Assembly (NCBI GenBank): GCA_018398765.1
Contig: JAHBMJ010002855.1
Coordinates: 1-15,405, forward strand
Length of the DNA: 15,405 bases
DNA from: Chromera velia
Lineage: Eukaryota > Sar > Chromeraceae
Direction of reading: 5' to 3'
A model generated the notes under the pieces. It was not told where the DNA came from, ran no database searches, and saw only the letters and a program-made list of their open reading frames with translations. Positions 1 to 8,159 of the stretch are shown here, piece after piece. Position numbers and translations under genes: made by a program. Numbering within the stretch: the stretch's first letter is position 1; the number at the start of each line of letters is the position of its first letter.

Positions 1-3
1 ATG

Positions 4-62
4 GATTCGAACATGTTTTTGCATGTTCGAACATATTTCGCGCGGATTCGAACATGTTCGAA
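4..62. repeat. Palindromic TTCGAACATGTTCGAA cluster
   Basis: Two overlapping families of short perfect palindromes occur here: ATGTTCGAACAT at 23-34 and TTCGAACATGTTCGAA at 47-62. The phrase GGATTCGAACATGTT also occurs twice, at 4 and at 45. It directly abuts the pyrimidine satellite. It could be a protein-binding palindrome or part of a larger repeat cut by the window edge. No gene can be assigned. Confidence 0.6.
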
Positions 63-78
63 CGCGCGGAAGGGCCTG

Positions 79-800
79 GGTTCCTTTCCCTTCCTTTCCC
101 TTCCTTTCCCTTTCTTTCCCTTCCTTTCCTTTCCTTTCCTTTCCTTTCCCTTCCTTTCCCTTTCTTTCCCTTCCTTTCCCTTCCTTTCCCTTTCTTTCCC
201 TTTCTTTTCCTTTCTTTTCCTTTCTTTTCCTTTCTTTCCCTTTCTTTCCCTTTCTTTTCCTTTCTTTTCCTTTCTTTCCCTTTCTTTCCCTTTCTTTCCC
301 TTTCTTTTTCTTCCTTTCCCAGGGCCTTTCTTTCCCTTTCTTTTCCTTTCTTTCCCTTTCTTTTCCTTTCTTTCCCTTCCTTTCCCTTCCTTTCCCTTCC
401 TTTCCCTTTCTTTCCCTTTCTTTCCCTTTCTTTTTCTTCCTTTCCCAGGGCCTTTCTTTCCCTTTCTTTTCCTTTCTTTCCCTTTCTTTCCCTTTCTTTT
501 CCTTTCTTATCCTTTGTTTTCCTTCCTTTCCCTTCCTTTCCCTTTCTTTCCCTTTCTTTCCCTTTCTTTTTCTTCCTTTCCCAGGGCCTTTCTTTCCCTT
601 TCTTTTCCTTTCTTTCCCTTTCTTTCCCTTTCTTTTCCTTTCTTATCCTTTGTTTTCCTTTCTTTCCCTTTCTTTTCCTTTCTTTTCCTTTCTTTCCCTT
701 TCTTTCCCTTTCTTTTCCTTTCTTTCCCTTTCTTTCCCTTTCTTTTCCTTCCTTTCCCAGGGCCTTTCTTTCCCTTTCTTTCCCTTTCTTTCCCTTTCTT
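79..800. repeat. Pyrimidine satellite with higher-order units
   Basis: About 720 bases of almost pure C/T built from 5- and 10-base units of the type CTTTC/CCTTT. The purine interruptions are mainly four CCCAGGGCC blocks, starting near 318, 444, 580 and 756. Their spacings (126, 136, 176) all equal 6 modulo 10, so the array keeps a 10-base register. A second marker, CTTATCCTTTG, recurs at 506 and 642, again 136 apart, showing a duplicated higher-order unit. The three plus-strand open frames here (Phe/Pro/Ser/Leu) and the minus-strand Lys/Arg/Glu frames are by-products of the repeat. A mirror-symmetric homopyrimidine tract of this length can form triplex DNA; that is general knowledge and was not tested here. 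Confidence 0.9.
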
Positions 801-1069
801 GTCCTCTGTGCACCTCCCTGCTGAGACCGTTCTCCGTCCTCTGCTGTCCACAGGGCGGCCTTTTGCCATGCGGGTGTAGCATTGGAGCCCTCCTTGGTTG
901 CCTCGGCAACTTCTTTCCAAGCGGGAAAGCGAATCGTTGCGTGTAGCCTCACTTCGACCGTCGACCAGGCGTTCAGATTGGCTCTTCGCAGTCTCTCAGT
1001 GGCGGCCGTCTCCCGTTTCTTTCTCTTTCCTGACCAACTACGGAACCATTTCTGGGTACGGTTGGCATC
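801..1069. other. Unique intergenic or 5' flanking sequence
   Basis: Unique sequence between the satellite and the ATG at 1070. Short open frames cross it but have no protein-like composition. It would contain the promoter and 5' leader of the gene starting at 1070. I see no clear TATA box or other element I would defend. Confidence 0.4.
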
Positions 1070-1399
1070 ATGCGCTTTTCATGGATTCTTCTCTGTCTCT
1101 TTCTCGTGTTGTCGTCGTGCACTCAGCTGTCTGAAGAGTATTCTGCATTCGGGAGCGGGAAGATTGGTGAAGGGGACTCTCCTGCGCTCGAAATCAACAA
1201 CCTATATGTGTACATGTCCTTTGCACTTCAGAGAAAGTCCACACAAGCCATCGACATGTTGAAGGAATTCAAAGAAGATGACCCTGAAGCATCTGGCAAG
1301 GGGGGTTCGCTCGACAGGTCGAAGGCCCGCAGAGTCGGCAGAGTCCTTTCATCATGTCCGAATCCACTGGAGTCGTTGTGCTTTTTGCATCTGTTCTGA
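1070..1399 (+). CDS. Putative secreted protein, first exon(s)
   Basis: The frame opens at ATG 1070 with a textbook signal peptide: Met-Arg-Phe, a hydrophobic core rich in Leu/Phe/Val, then a Ser-Ser-Cys cleavage-like site near residue 17. The next roughly 65 residues are mixed and charged, including an acidic stretch (KEFKEDDPEA) near residue 67, which looks like real protein. The last roughly 30 residues before the TAA/TGA region look less coding, so the true exon probably ends at an internal donor, for example near 1315. I do not recognise the family. It contains no CATGCA hexamer and no frame break. It could be a single-exon small secreted protein of 109 residues or exon 1 of a longer gene. 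Confidence 0.5.
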   Translation: MRFSWILLCLFLVLSSCTQLSEEYSAFGSGKIGEGDSPALEINNLYVYMSFALQRKSTQAIDMLKEFKEDDPEASGKGGSLDRSKARRVGRVLSSCPNPLESLCFLHLF

Positions 1400-1933
1400 T
1401 GAGAGACGCGAAACGCAATTTGTTGAGGCGTCCGGGCATATTTGAGTTTGCGTACAATTCACATCACTATGACGAGGTCCACTGCTCTGTCACACTTTCA
1501 CTGAAGAAAGCAAACGCATTAACACTGCACACAATATACGAGGGCCAACTACACGAGTATCATAGACGGGGCTTAGAATATCGAGCGACTACCTTGCAGC
1601 ACCACTGAGTTTTCCGAACCTCTACACCGATTCAAACAGTGCGCAACCGGTACAAAGAGCTCCGAATTTTAGAGCTTGCTTCATCTTCCTGCAAAATGGT
1701 CAGTTGCATACGAGAGATCTAGAGTAAAGGTTGATTCATATGACTGTCTGCAACCGCCTCTTTTTACCCCTGAGTACTTCCGTTATTTCTCGCGCGGAAC
1801 ACATAGGGCCCGATCCGGAAGGGGTCATGACACTACATGTGGGTCTCTGCATGGGCACGTGTGTTGCTGATTGGTGGCTTCAAAAAACAGAAAGATAGAG
1901 AGTAGACGGTTTGATTGGGTGTTGTGAGAGAAG
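1400..1933. other. No confident gene
   Basis: Short plus-strand open frames exist at 1354-1608 and 1676-1870, but their residue mix is not convincing and no clear exon borders were found. A stop codon (TGA, 1925-1927) sits just upstream of the ATG at 1934, so this is most likely intergenic or intron sequence and 5' leader of gene A. Confidence 0.4.
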
Positions 1934-2940
1934 ATGGTCAGGATCATTCAGACTGAGGCACACCTGCAAGAGTTCACCACATTTCTCAACGCAAAGAAGA
2001 CGCGCAGTGAAGCATGCAGTGAAGTCTCTCGGTGTGCGCTTCTCGGTCCCGCGGCCCCGCTCGGAGAACCGCTGCATGTCAGCCTCTCTCTCATGCACAG
2101 AGGCACGTCCTGCACACGTTCATGTATGCAGTGAGCCGAGGCTCTGAACACTGCATACCGGGCACCCTACATGGGTGGGACGGCTTAATTGTTTCAGAGG
2201 GCTACATGCAGGTTCAGCCTGCAGAGACAATTAAGCCGAAGGGGTTTGATGTGGAAGGACGGCATCGTGATGCTGCAGGGCATTCAGATTGTACAGCTCC
2301 GCTCGCAGAGACAGACCAGCTTGACGCCTTCACTCCGCCCCTGCACATTTTCTCTTCATGCAGCGCGGCAGGCCCGTCCCGTCTCACAGGGCTCTGGATT
2401 ATTGAGCTCAGTCCGGAGAGCTCAGCCTGGTGTCTTCGTATTCGGCCAACACACAGCCTCCCATGCGGTAGCTGCCTCTCAGGGGGCCGCCCCGTCTTTC
2501 AATCCGAACGCTCCGATCGAATTCAATGACAGACCCATGCATGACGTTTCTCTCTTTGCATGGCATTGTCTCCGCTGCCGCCCAGTCATCCAATCCGATG
2601 CAGGCAGTAGGGGGGGGACACGACGAGTCAGACACGGAGGTTGAGCCAGCAACACACCTCTGGCAGAACCCGGGAGAGGCATTCACCATCAACTGCCCGG
2701 TTGCCGGTCTGCTTTTCGGGCGTGCGCTCGTCTTGTACGTCTCTTCTGTCGGGGTCTTGCGTGACCTCACACCGGGGGTCCTTCAGCAACCAATCATCTC
2801 GCGCTTCTTCGCCAGCCTGGCTAGAGTGCCGGGGGCGAAGGAGCAATTGAGAAGGGAGGCTGCGCGGGTGTTGCCCCCTTTTCTTGAGAGGCTCAAAAGG
2901 GCATTGCAACCTGGTCTAGCGCAAGTTGAAATTTTGTTGG
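1934..2940 (+). CDS. Gene A exon 1, broken at four CATGCA sites
   Basis: ATG 1934 opens a protein-like N-terminus (begins MVRIIQTEAHLQEF). Reading continues only if four bases are ignored at each of four hexamer sites: 2013-2018, 2073-2078, 2357-2362 and 2536-2543. Frames run 2, 0, 1, 2, 0, each step +1 as a 4-base insertion requires. The joined exon would be 330 codons plus one base. Its middle is acidic or mixed, and the C-terminal third is Leu-rich and helical (FTINCPVAGLLFGRAL, later PPFLERLKRALQP). The exon ends at 2940 in phase 1 with donor GTGAGG. Without skipping, the frame from 1934 stops at 2134. Other CATGCA/TGCATG sites inside it (2092, 2205, 2555) are left in place. I do not recognise the family. 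Pseudogene decay is the main alternative. Confidence 0.6.
2181..2238. repeat. 12-bp inverted repeat within gene A exon
   Basis: CGGCTTAATTGT at 2181-2192 is the exact reverse complement of ACAATTAAGCCG at 2227-2238. The 34-base loop contains a CATGCA hexamer near 2205. It lies inside the inferred coding frame, so it may be coincidental, or it may be the remains of a small inserted hairpin. Confidence 0.5.
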
Positions 2941-3008
2941 GTGAGGGGCAACCAAAAGTGAGCCTACCCGGACTCCATGAGCACCTCATCCTTGAAGGGT
3001 TGGGTCAG

Positions 3009-3198
3009 TTCTGAAGGATCTCTGCCCCGAGGAGTATCGCGCATGCATGGGAGGGAAAGTTGGTCACGGACGTCCAGTGTCTGCATGGAAGGGTCTCTGA
3101 ATCCGCCGGGCTCTTTCACAGCTGGAAGTGGGAAGCCGTTGAGGAGCTTTCATCACACACACTCTGGCAGATCGCAGAGTTCAGGTGCGGCGGCTCTG
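3009..3198 (+). CDS. Gene A exon 2
   Basis: The 68-base intron 2941-3008 (GTGAGG...GTCAG) joins phase 1 to a two-base start, forming a Val codon and then LKDLCPEEYRA. At 3042-3049 (CATGCATG) four bases must be ignored to continue in frame 0 with WEGKLVTDVQ and a Trp/Glu-rich helical stretch (WKWEAVEELSS). The downstream border is uncertain. Frame 0 stays open to 3302. A weak GTTAAA donor at 3199 would give the phase 0 needed by the next exon. A stronger-looking GTGCGG near 3185 gives the wrong phase. A TGCATG at 3083 is kept in this model; removing it opens an alternative frame. Confidence 0.5.
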
Positions 3199-3419
3199 TT
3201 CTCGGAAGCGTTAAAGAAGAAGAGAGACTGGAGAAGTCGGATTGCCCTGTTTTTGGATCGAGTGCAGGGCAGCCGGGCAACCGCTCCCCCTCTGGGCCCT
3301 GAGGGGTTTCGGGTCCCCTGACTGATCACTGTCGCCTGCCGTAAAACTGTAAGATACGCCTGCTGTAGCCTACAATTGCTGTGTAGCCTAAAATCGCTTT
3401 GCACCCTGTGTTTTTGCAG

Positions 3420-3647
3420 TATCTCTTGAAGAAGGAGAAGGAGTGGTGGGGGCTCTTCCGGGAAAAGCCCCAGACCGCGTATGCCCTGCTCGTCGCGGAC
3501 TCTAAGAAGCCGGAGGGGCAGAGGTCGTTCTCTCTGGTTGCCTGCAGCAGGAACGAGGACCTCGTGAACATGATCTACGCGTGGCAGAAGACCGTTGCCT
3601 GCGTGGGCATGCCGAAGGAACTTCGACTGGAGATCAAGAAGCACGAG
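3420..3647 (+). CDS. Gene A exon 3
   Basis: This exon has clear borders: acceptor TGTTTTTGCAG ending at 3419 and donor GTAGGT at 3648. It is exactly 76 codons, phase 0 at both ends, with no internal stop and no CATGCA hexamer. The peptide is strongly protein-like: a charged start (YLLKKEKEWWGLF), a beta-like central stretch with a conserved-looking SFSLVACSRNEDL, and a basic, helical end (PKELRLEIKKHE). No family recognised. It is one of three consecutive phase-0 exons of 228, 237 and 231 bases. Confidence 0.85.
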
Positions 3648-3708
3648 GTAGGTTGGGTTCAAAGATAGGGTAGTTTTTCCTGCGCAGTGTTCCTTGTTGC
3701 TCGGGCTA

Positions 3709-4016
3709 AAAAAAAAATAATTGTGGGTCGAAATTTTAGGCTGTGCCAAATTTTCGCTAACTGTGCGTCTGGGAATTATTTTTTTCCCCTGTCAATGCAG
3801 GCCCTCCGAAGAGGCAAAAGATACGCTGTGGTGAAAATTTAGTGTGTGGTGCACAATTTGCGTGATGCGGATCTTTTGCGTATCTTTTCACCACAGCGTA
3901 TCTTTTGCCTCTTCGGAGGGCCTGCATTGACAGGGAAAAAAAATAATTCCCAGACGCAAAGTTAGTGAAAATTTGGCACAGCCTAAAATTTCGACCCACA
4001 ATTATTTTTTTTTTTT
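3709..4016. mobile_element. Foldback (MITE-like) inverted repeat in intron
   Basis: Arms at about 3709-3837 and 3885-4016 are near-perfect inverted copies (about 130 bases with only a few mismatches), separated by a roughly 47-base loop. The outer ends are A-run and T-run (AAAAAAATAATTGTGGG and its complement). No reading frame lies inside, so it would be non-autonomous. It occupies most of the intron between gene A exons 3 and 4. A further fragment, AACTTTGCGTCTG, lies near 4060, just outside the right arm. No target-site duplication can be assigned because of the A/T runs. The paired RNA would form a very stable hairpin within the intron. Confidence 0.85.
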
Positions 4017-4099
4017 CCAACACGAGAGCCCTATTTTCCAAAATTAGTCTGGGTTTGAACTTTGCGTCTGCTGTTGTGTTTGTGTGTCTGTGTGTGCAG

Positions 4100-4336
4100 A
4101 AGCACTCGCCTCTGGTATTGTCCGGGACTGAGGCAGTCGAGACCCTTTCTGAGCTCCTGGTCACCTCTGTGTCCTATGCGTCGGTCGCCAAGCTGAACTG
4201 CCTTCGGGCGCACTTCCTTCTTGGTGGCGATGTCGAGGGAAACGCTGACGGCGTTGTGTCTCCCTTGTCCCCCATCATGGAGACCCACTTGTGGAACAAC
4301 GAGGCGCTTCCGGAGCTGCAGTACCATTTAGAGCAG
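4100..4336 (+). CDS. Gene A exon 4
   Basis: The acceptor is a GT-rich/pyrimidine stretch ending TGTGCAG at 4099, and the donor is GTCAGA at 4337. It is 79 codons, phase 0 at both ends, without stops or CATGCA hexamers. The peptide begins KHSPLVLSGTEAVETL, is helical with a segment YASVAKLNCLRAHFLLGG, and ends with NNEALPELQYHLEQ. No family recognised. The clean frame here, next to broken exons upstream, shows that the locus encodes a real protein. Confidence 0.85.
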
Positions 4337-4436
4337 GTCAGAGGGGCGGGATCTTTTCGGCCGCTTGCCTTATTTCGGTGACTTGCCTACTTTTGTCACG
4401 AGGCTAATGCTCGTCTTTTGCTTGTCATTCTTGCAG

Positions 4437-4667
4437 CTCATCAATACGGAGGAGCTGAGGTACCAGAAGGTTCTGGGGGTTTTGAAGGAATGGTGGGTCC
4501 AGGATCACCCCTTGAACCCCTCAGAGATCCTTCCGCCTGCCTGGAGGGAGTGGTTGCACTCGGTCCTCAAGGTCGCCTTTCCGGAGGGAACGGCTGCAGG
4601 CGGCAGGGTGAAAGTTCAGAGCCGGGACGACCTCGAATATGTTTGGACTCAGTGGTACGACCAAAAG
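4437..4667 (+). CDS. Gene A exon 5
   Basis: The acceptor is TCATTCTTGCAG ending at 4436, and the donor is GTCAGT at 4668. It is 77 codons, phase 0 at both ends. The peptide starts LINTEELRYQKVLGVL and contains several Trp and an acidic/aromatic end (DDLEYVWTQWYDQK). There is no CATGCA hexamer and no frame break. No family recognised. Confidence 0.85.
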
Positions 4668-4824
4668 GTCAGTCAGCAGTGAAAGACTGGGGTGTGGAAA
4701 TACAGGCTAAAAGAAATGTAGGCTAAATGCCCCTTGCCTGGCGCGCCTGCCCCCCTGTCCATCCGGATGGAGGGGCAGTTTTTCGATTTTTCTTGAAGTC
4801 ACCGAAAACGCACTGCGATCGCAG

Positions 4825-5232
4825 GCGCAAGGAGTGTGGGTGGGACAAGCACGCACTGCTGCGATACTCTGGGTTGTGGTGCATGTGACCGTCTGATCCA
4901 CCCGGAGTACAAACCCCCCTGAGAACGAAGTCAGTCCTGCGGAGTGCCTTTCCGTCAACAAAAGGCACGATTGACCACCAAATCAACGTGATAGGTGGCG
5001 AGGCGGACTGGGCGGGGGGGGTGACAGCACTGCAAATCGCAGGAGCCGAAGTGTTCCATTATGCGTTCCCGGGCAGCTGCTCTCAGATTGCGCACCTATT
5101 TGACAACAACCAGAGGTACGATATGAGCAAAATGGTCGACGCGTGCAGAAAAAGTGACACCCGCAGCATGTTCCTTCAAGGGTACTACAGCGGATATCAA
5201 CAGGCATCAGACGATCTCCGAAAGAGTCAAGG
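4825..5232 (+). CDS. Gene A exon 6, one hexamer break and one C-run slip
   Basis: Acceptor GATCGCAG ends at 4824, though the exact start is uncertain. The peptide KECGWDKHALLRYSGLWC runs into TGCATG at 4880-4885. Ignoring four bases continues with DRLIHPEYKPP. The frame then drops one base in a C run (4914-4919; one more C would fit) and continues RTKSVLRSAF... through 5232. The second half is strongly protein-like and includes GGVTALQIAGAEVFHYAF and a Tyr/Gln-rich helix (GYYSGYQQASDDLRK). Donor GTGAGT at 5233, exon end in phase 2. No family recognised. Confidence 0.6.
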
Positions 5233-5323
5233 GTGAGTCAGACGTGCCCAATCAATATGGGCTGTCGATTTTCATTTGAATGCCTTGTGCTGCCCAACCA
5301 CCTGTGTGATTGTGTATACACAG

Positions 5324-5351
5324 CTGGTTTGAAGGCAAGGCAAGAATGTTA
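5324..5351 (+). CDS. Gene A small exon 7
   Basis: Acceptor GTATACACAG ends at 5323. With the two bases carried from exon 6, the reading is GWFEGKARML. A phase-1 end is needed to enter the next exon. Two weak donors fit, GTTTCC at 5352 or GTTTGT a little downstream near 5375. The short exon solves the phase mismatch between exon 6 (phase 2) and the exon starting at 5747, but the donor is poor. Confidence 0.4.
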
Positions 5352-5746
5352 CGTTTCCTTGACAGCCTTTTTTTATGTTTGTGCGTGTGTTTCTTTTCTT
5401 TCTTCTCCCAGCAGCCCGTGTGTCGCTCGACTAGTGTGGGGACTTGGACAGCCCACCAGTTCATGTTTGTGATAAATTGTTTTTTTCCTTTACTTTTCGC
5501 GTCACCAGCATAAAAAGATGAAGAAATAGAAAACATGCACAAGACCGAGTAAATAATTATTTTTTTTACAAATTTTGGAATGCAATAAACAAAATGTAAA
5601 AGGGCGATAATCCTCTTGTCATGTTCATTCGCATTGAACAATCTTTCTCTCCATACAAATGTATATAAACAATTTTCATGATATCAATTCATGTTTTCTC
5701 ATATTCATGATTCAGCTCTTCTGTTCTTTTGTATGTATCTGTGCAG
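5352..5746. other. Long AT-rich intron or intergenic stretch
   Basis: AT-rich sequence with T and A runs, an AATAAA at 5584-5589 and a CATGCA near 5534 that lies outside coding. I read it as the intron before the 5747 exon (acceptor CTGTGCAG). The AATAAA leaves open the possibility that one gene ends here and another begins downstream. Confidence 0.45.
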
Positions 5747-6431
5747 GGTTTGGTGTCGCGGTGCTGTCTGGTCTCTTCGTCGATGAGGACCCCAAGAGGT
5801 ACAGGAGGGAGGTCCTCTCTGGAAGAGAGAGCTGTTCCCTCAAAAAAAGAAGACACCTCCATGCTGAGTTGAATGAACGGGGGGTGAGATTAGCGCGTGG
5901 AGGACCCCCGGGAGACTCCGACCTGGCTGCTGTGGTGGAGTATGTGGGAGAAATCTTCAGGTATTGCAGGCGGAGGCGTGGGCACGCTACGTCGAGAAAG
6001 CCGCTCTACATCGCTGGCTTTCCAATCCATCTGGCGATGGAACTGTGCCGGTCTCGGGCCATCGACGGCGTGTACAAGATTGATATGCCCATGAAGTCAG
6101 TCAATCAGCCAGTCAGCCAGTTAGCAATGAAAGTGAGAGATGGCTCCATTATTGTACTGAAAGTCACTGGCGGTGCAAAGCTTGTGTTTCAAAACACAAG
6201 CTCTGCACATGGATACCAAAAAACCGATTCAGAATCGTGCGAAGAATGGCAGATCATCCTTCAAGAACAGAATACAAAGAAGTTGGACACCTTTGTGCAG
6301 TGGCTGCGCAGGAAGAGAAAATTAAGAGAGAAACAAGAAGCGGAGTTGGATTTGGGTGCAGAAAACAGTCGCACGGGGACGGCTCAGGCGGTGATTGAAA
6401 AAGAGTCGAGCAAAGGTGCAGCTGCCTCCCT
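5747..6431 (+). CDS. Gene A exon 8
   Basis: Acceptor TGTATCTGTGCAG ends at 5746, and the strong donor GTAAGT is at 6432 (phase 2). The frame is open for 228 codons with no CATGCA hexamer. The N-terminal part reads FGVAVLSGLFVDEDPKRY, followed by a basic Arg/Lys-rich stretch, a helical DSDLAAVVEYVGEIFRY, and AGFPIHLAMELCRSRAIDG. The C-terminal part has beta-like segments (GSIIVLKVTGGAKLVF), then EEWQIILQEQ and a charged Lys/Arg/Glu helix (LRRKRKLREKQEAEL). An internal GTCAGT near 6092 could be an alternative donor. No family recognised; a PH-like fold for the 6130-6320 part is only a resemblance. Confidence 0.75.
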
Positions 6432-6462
6432 GTAAGTCCAATGGTATCGGTCTTTCTGACAG

Positions 6463-6557
6463 TCATCAATCTGCATGATTGCCAGCGTTTGAGTGTCTGC
6501 GTGTCATTTCTTACAACTGCATGGTACGCACAAGCCTTGAAGCTCATTCAGTCACCC
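6463..6557 (+). CDS. Possible short exon after gene A exon 8
   Basis: Acceptor TCTTTCTGACAG ends at 6462 and accepts phase 2. Reading continues past TGCATG (about 6472-6477) only if four bases are ignored, giving DCQRLSVCVSF and then AWYAQALKLIQSP before a TGA. The borders are weak and the peptide is short, so this is tentative. Three more CATGCA sites crowd the next 50 bases (about 6566, 6581, 6597). Confidence 0.3.
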
Positions 6558-6603
6558 TGAAATCCCCATGCAAGGACGCACATGCACCCAATGCAACATG
6601 CAG

Positions 6604-6805
6604 TACGATCTTCCTCCACTCCTTCCTCCGTACGCTGAGGGACATCCAGACGCTGTGGATTTCTTTAAGCAGTTGGACAAGAAGGCGTGTGCATGGGCAA
6701 TCAACTCCCTTGACAATGGCACCCAAGTCTCTGAAGCCAGACTACAAAAGCAAAGAGGCATTATACTCCTGGGTGCAAGACGAAACGGGAGGGGACGTTC
6801 TGGTT
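6604..6805 (+). CDS. Exon with hexamer break at 6690-6695
   Basis: Acceptor-like ACATGCAG precedes 6604. Frame 1 encodes YDLPPLLPPYAEG and VDFFKQLDKKAC. At TGCATG 6690-6695 the protein-like frame changes to frame 2, giving TMAPKSLKPDYKSKEALYSW and then QDETGGDVLV. Ignoring four bases joins the two. The unskipped frame stays open to 7089 but turns into an Arg/Gly/Ala mix unlike its neighbours. The segment 6697-6762 is duplicated at 7082-7147. Family unknown. Confidence 0.5.
6697..6762 (+). repeat. 66-bp duplicated exon segment, copy 1
   Basis: 63 of 66 bases match 7082-7147 (385 bases downstream). Both copies encode the same protein stretch (TMAPK[S/F]LKPDYKSKEAL) in the protein-like frame, so this is a duplicated piece of coding sequence. 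The match stops abruptly on both sides. Confidence 0.9.
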
Positions 6806-6867
6806 GCATGCAGGCGCATGTGGCATACCCGCTAGTGGTTGTCACCCTTGATACCTCGTCTGCGCAG

Positions 6868-7017
6868 ATATCGAGTCCCGTCGCTCATGCAGCCCCTTCC
6901 CGACATCGACGCAAAGTCAAAAAATTCCCTCCCAAACAGTTTGCCGCCGTCAAAAATTTTGTTCGCTCCTGGCTCTTTGCTTTTGAGAACAGAATCCAAA
7001 TGAATATCATTGGAGAG
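6868..7017 (+). CDS. Exon with hexamer break and A-run slip
   Basis: Acceptor GTCTGCGCAG ends at 6867 and donor GTGAGA is at 7018. The exon starts ISSPVA. Ignoring four bases at the CATGCA near 6884 gives QPLPDIDAKSK, then one base is missing in an A run (6A would be 7A), returning to FPPKQFAAVKNFVRSW and FAFENRIQMNIIGE at the donor. The frame without either correction is also open, but its start is a poor His/Arg mix. Family unknown. Confidence 0.5.
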
Positions 7018-7081
7018 GTGAGAAATCCGAGCCCCCCGACCGGGGGTTCACAACGTTTCAGGGCCAAAAAGTTGACGAAAT

Positions 7082-7519
7082 GCAATTAACTCCCTTGACA
7101 ATGGCACCCAAGTTCCTGAAGCCAGACTACAAAAGCAAAGAGGCATTGCTCCGTCATGGATGACTCTTTGGCTGGAAATGCCGGGGGATGCTCTGCCTTC
7201 CATGCAGTGGGCTCGGTTGAAGGCATGCGGGGCGGATGTCCTAGAGGATCAAGTACGCAGCCAAGCCAGTGCATGGATGTGCTGCCTCTGCATGCTTGTG
7301 GAGACCGAGCAGGCCCCACCCTTGGGAGAGCCCAACCCGGGACCCAAGCAGTGCAAGGGTCCTCATCGACCACGAGAGAGGGGCAGAAGACCGACCTCAA
7401 GAACGTCGGTCTGGTCATGCGCTACAAAGGGAAGGACGTCAGCCAGCCAGGATTTTTGCAGGAGCTGAGGAGTCTGTACCCGATTTCCAACAGTTGTTTG
7501 ACGTCAAGGACTCTCCTCG
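7082..7519 (+). CDS. Exon with duplicated segment and two hexamer breaks
   Basis: The start is uncertain. The first 66 bases repeat 6697-6762 (MAPKFLKPDYKSKEALL). A one-base slip (C run near 7150) leads to frame 2, SWMTLWLEMPGDALPS and ACGADVLEDQVRSQAS. Ignoring four bases at 7270-7275 and again at 7289-7294 moves frame 2 to 0 to 1 and reaches GQKTDLKNVGLVMRYKGKDV. One missing T in a T run near 7455 then gives frame 0, AEESVPDFQQLFDVKDSPR. Donor GTATGT at 7520, phase 2. A CATGCA at about 7205 is kept in this model. Family unknown. Confidence 0.45.
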
Positions 7520-7597
7520 GTATGTCCTCGGAAATGTATGCCTTCCGGCCTTTGGAAATGTCCCGGTAATATTCGTCCGCTTCTTGAATCCCTGCAG

Positions 7598-7787
7598 CAT
7601 TCGCAAACCTTTGGAGATCGCCTGCTTCGGAATCAGTGAGCACATGCATCAGCAGCCTCCCTTAATTCCGACCGCCTGCCTCTTTTTGTCTTCGACCTCC
7701 TGCGTGTGCCTTCTCGCCGCCCAGCTCTCATGCACGAGCGCATGCATCACGGCGATACGTGTGAAGAAAACGAACATCGTCGTGCAG
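7598..7787 (+). CDS. Exon following 78-base intron
   Basis: The intron 7520-7597 (GTATGT...CCCTGCAG) matches in phase, forming an Arg codon. The peptide IRKPLEIACFGISEH continues; one missing C near 7660 changes the frame to NSDRLPLFVFDLLRVPSRR. Ignoring four bases at CATGCA 7741-7746 gives MHERITAIRVKKTNIVVQ, ending at donor GTTGAG. The CATGCA sites at 7643 and 7729 stay in frame. The alternative is one long frame over 7269-7805, but its C-terminal part is Cys/Leu/Ser-rich and looks like a shadow. Confidence 0.45.
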
Positions 7788-7885
7788 GTTGAGTCGGCCA
7801 TATAGAACAGAAAGTTCACACAGACCGCTTTCTCCATTTTTGCTCTCTTCCTTTCCTTTGTTTGTTGTTTTCTTCTTTCTTCGCG

Positions 7886-8032
7886 ATGACGAGACACAGG
7901 GTTGGGAAGGCTGGGGATCTCGCTCCCTCTGCCGTTTCTGAAGTGGACGACAGACTCTCTGCAGCTCTCGGTCTATACAAAGAGGGTGGGAAACGAACGT
8001 TGGCATTCCATGATGTCACAGAGGTGGACTGA
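7886..8032 (+). CDS. Short coding block, helical acidic peptide
   Basis: A frame with a protein-like mix runs from about 7900 (acceptor GAGACACAG) to TGA 8030-8032: GKAGDLAPSAVSEVDDRLSA followed by GLYKEGGKRTLAFHDVTEVD. An ATG at 7886 is in the same frame but lies in the intron-like pyrimidine stretch. The upstream exon ends in a different phase, so the junction is unresolved. Family unknown. Confidence 0.5.
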   Translation: MTRHRVGKAGDLAPSAVSEVDDRLSAALGLYKEGGKRTLAFHDVTEVD

Positions 8033-8159
8033 AGAAGAAAGGAAAGAAGGAAGGGAGGAAGGGAGGAAGATAGGAGAAGGGAGGGGGCAAGAGAGGTCTG
8101 GAGTCAGAATAAAAACTGTCTTTGGAGTCTCTGGGCTGATTTGTGCTGATTCGCTGCAG

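Noticed and set aside
1-946. Three plus-strand frames of 256-307 residues and minus-strand Lys/Arg/Glu frames
   Set aside because: All are translations of the pyrimidine satellite; composition is dictated by the repeat and several frames are open at once.
5252-5641. Minus-strand 129-residue frame
   Set aside because: Lies over an AT-rich intron-like region; Lys/Ile/His-rich mix follows base composition.
7269-7805. Continuous 178-residue frame
   Set aside because: Only the part around 7462-7519 and 7598-7640 looks like protein; the rest is Cys/Ser/Leu or Arg/Gln-rich, like a shadow, and a phase-matched intron (7520-7597) fits better.
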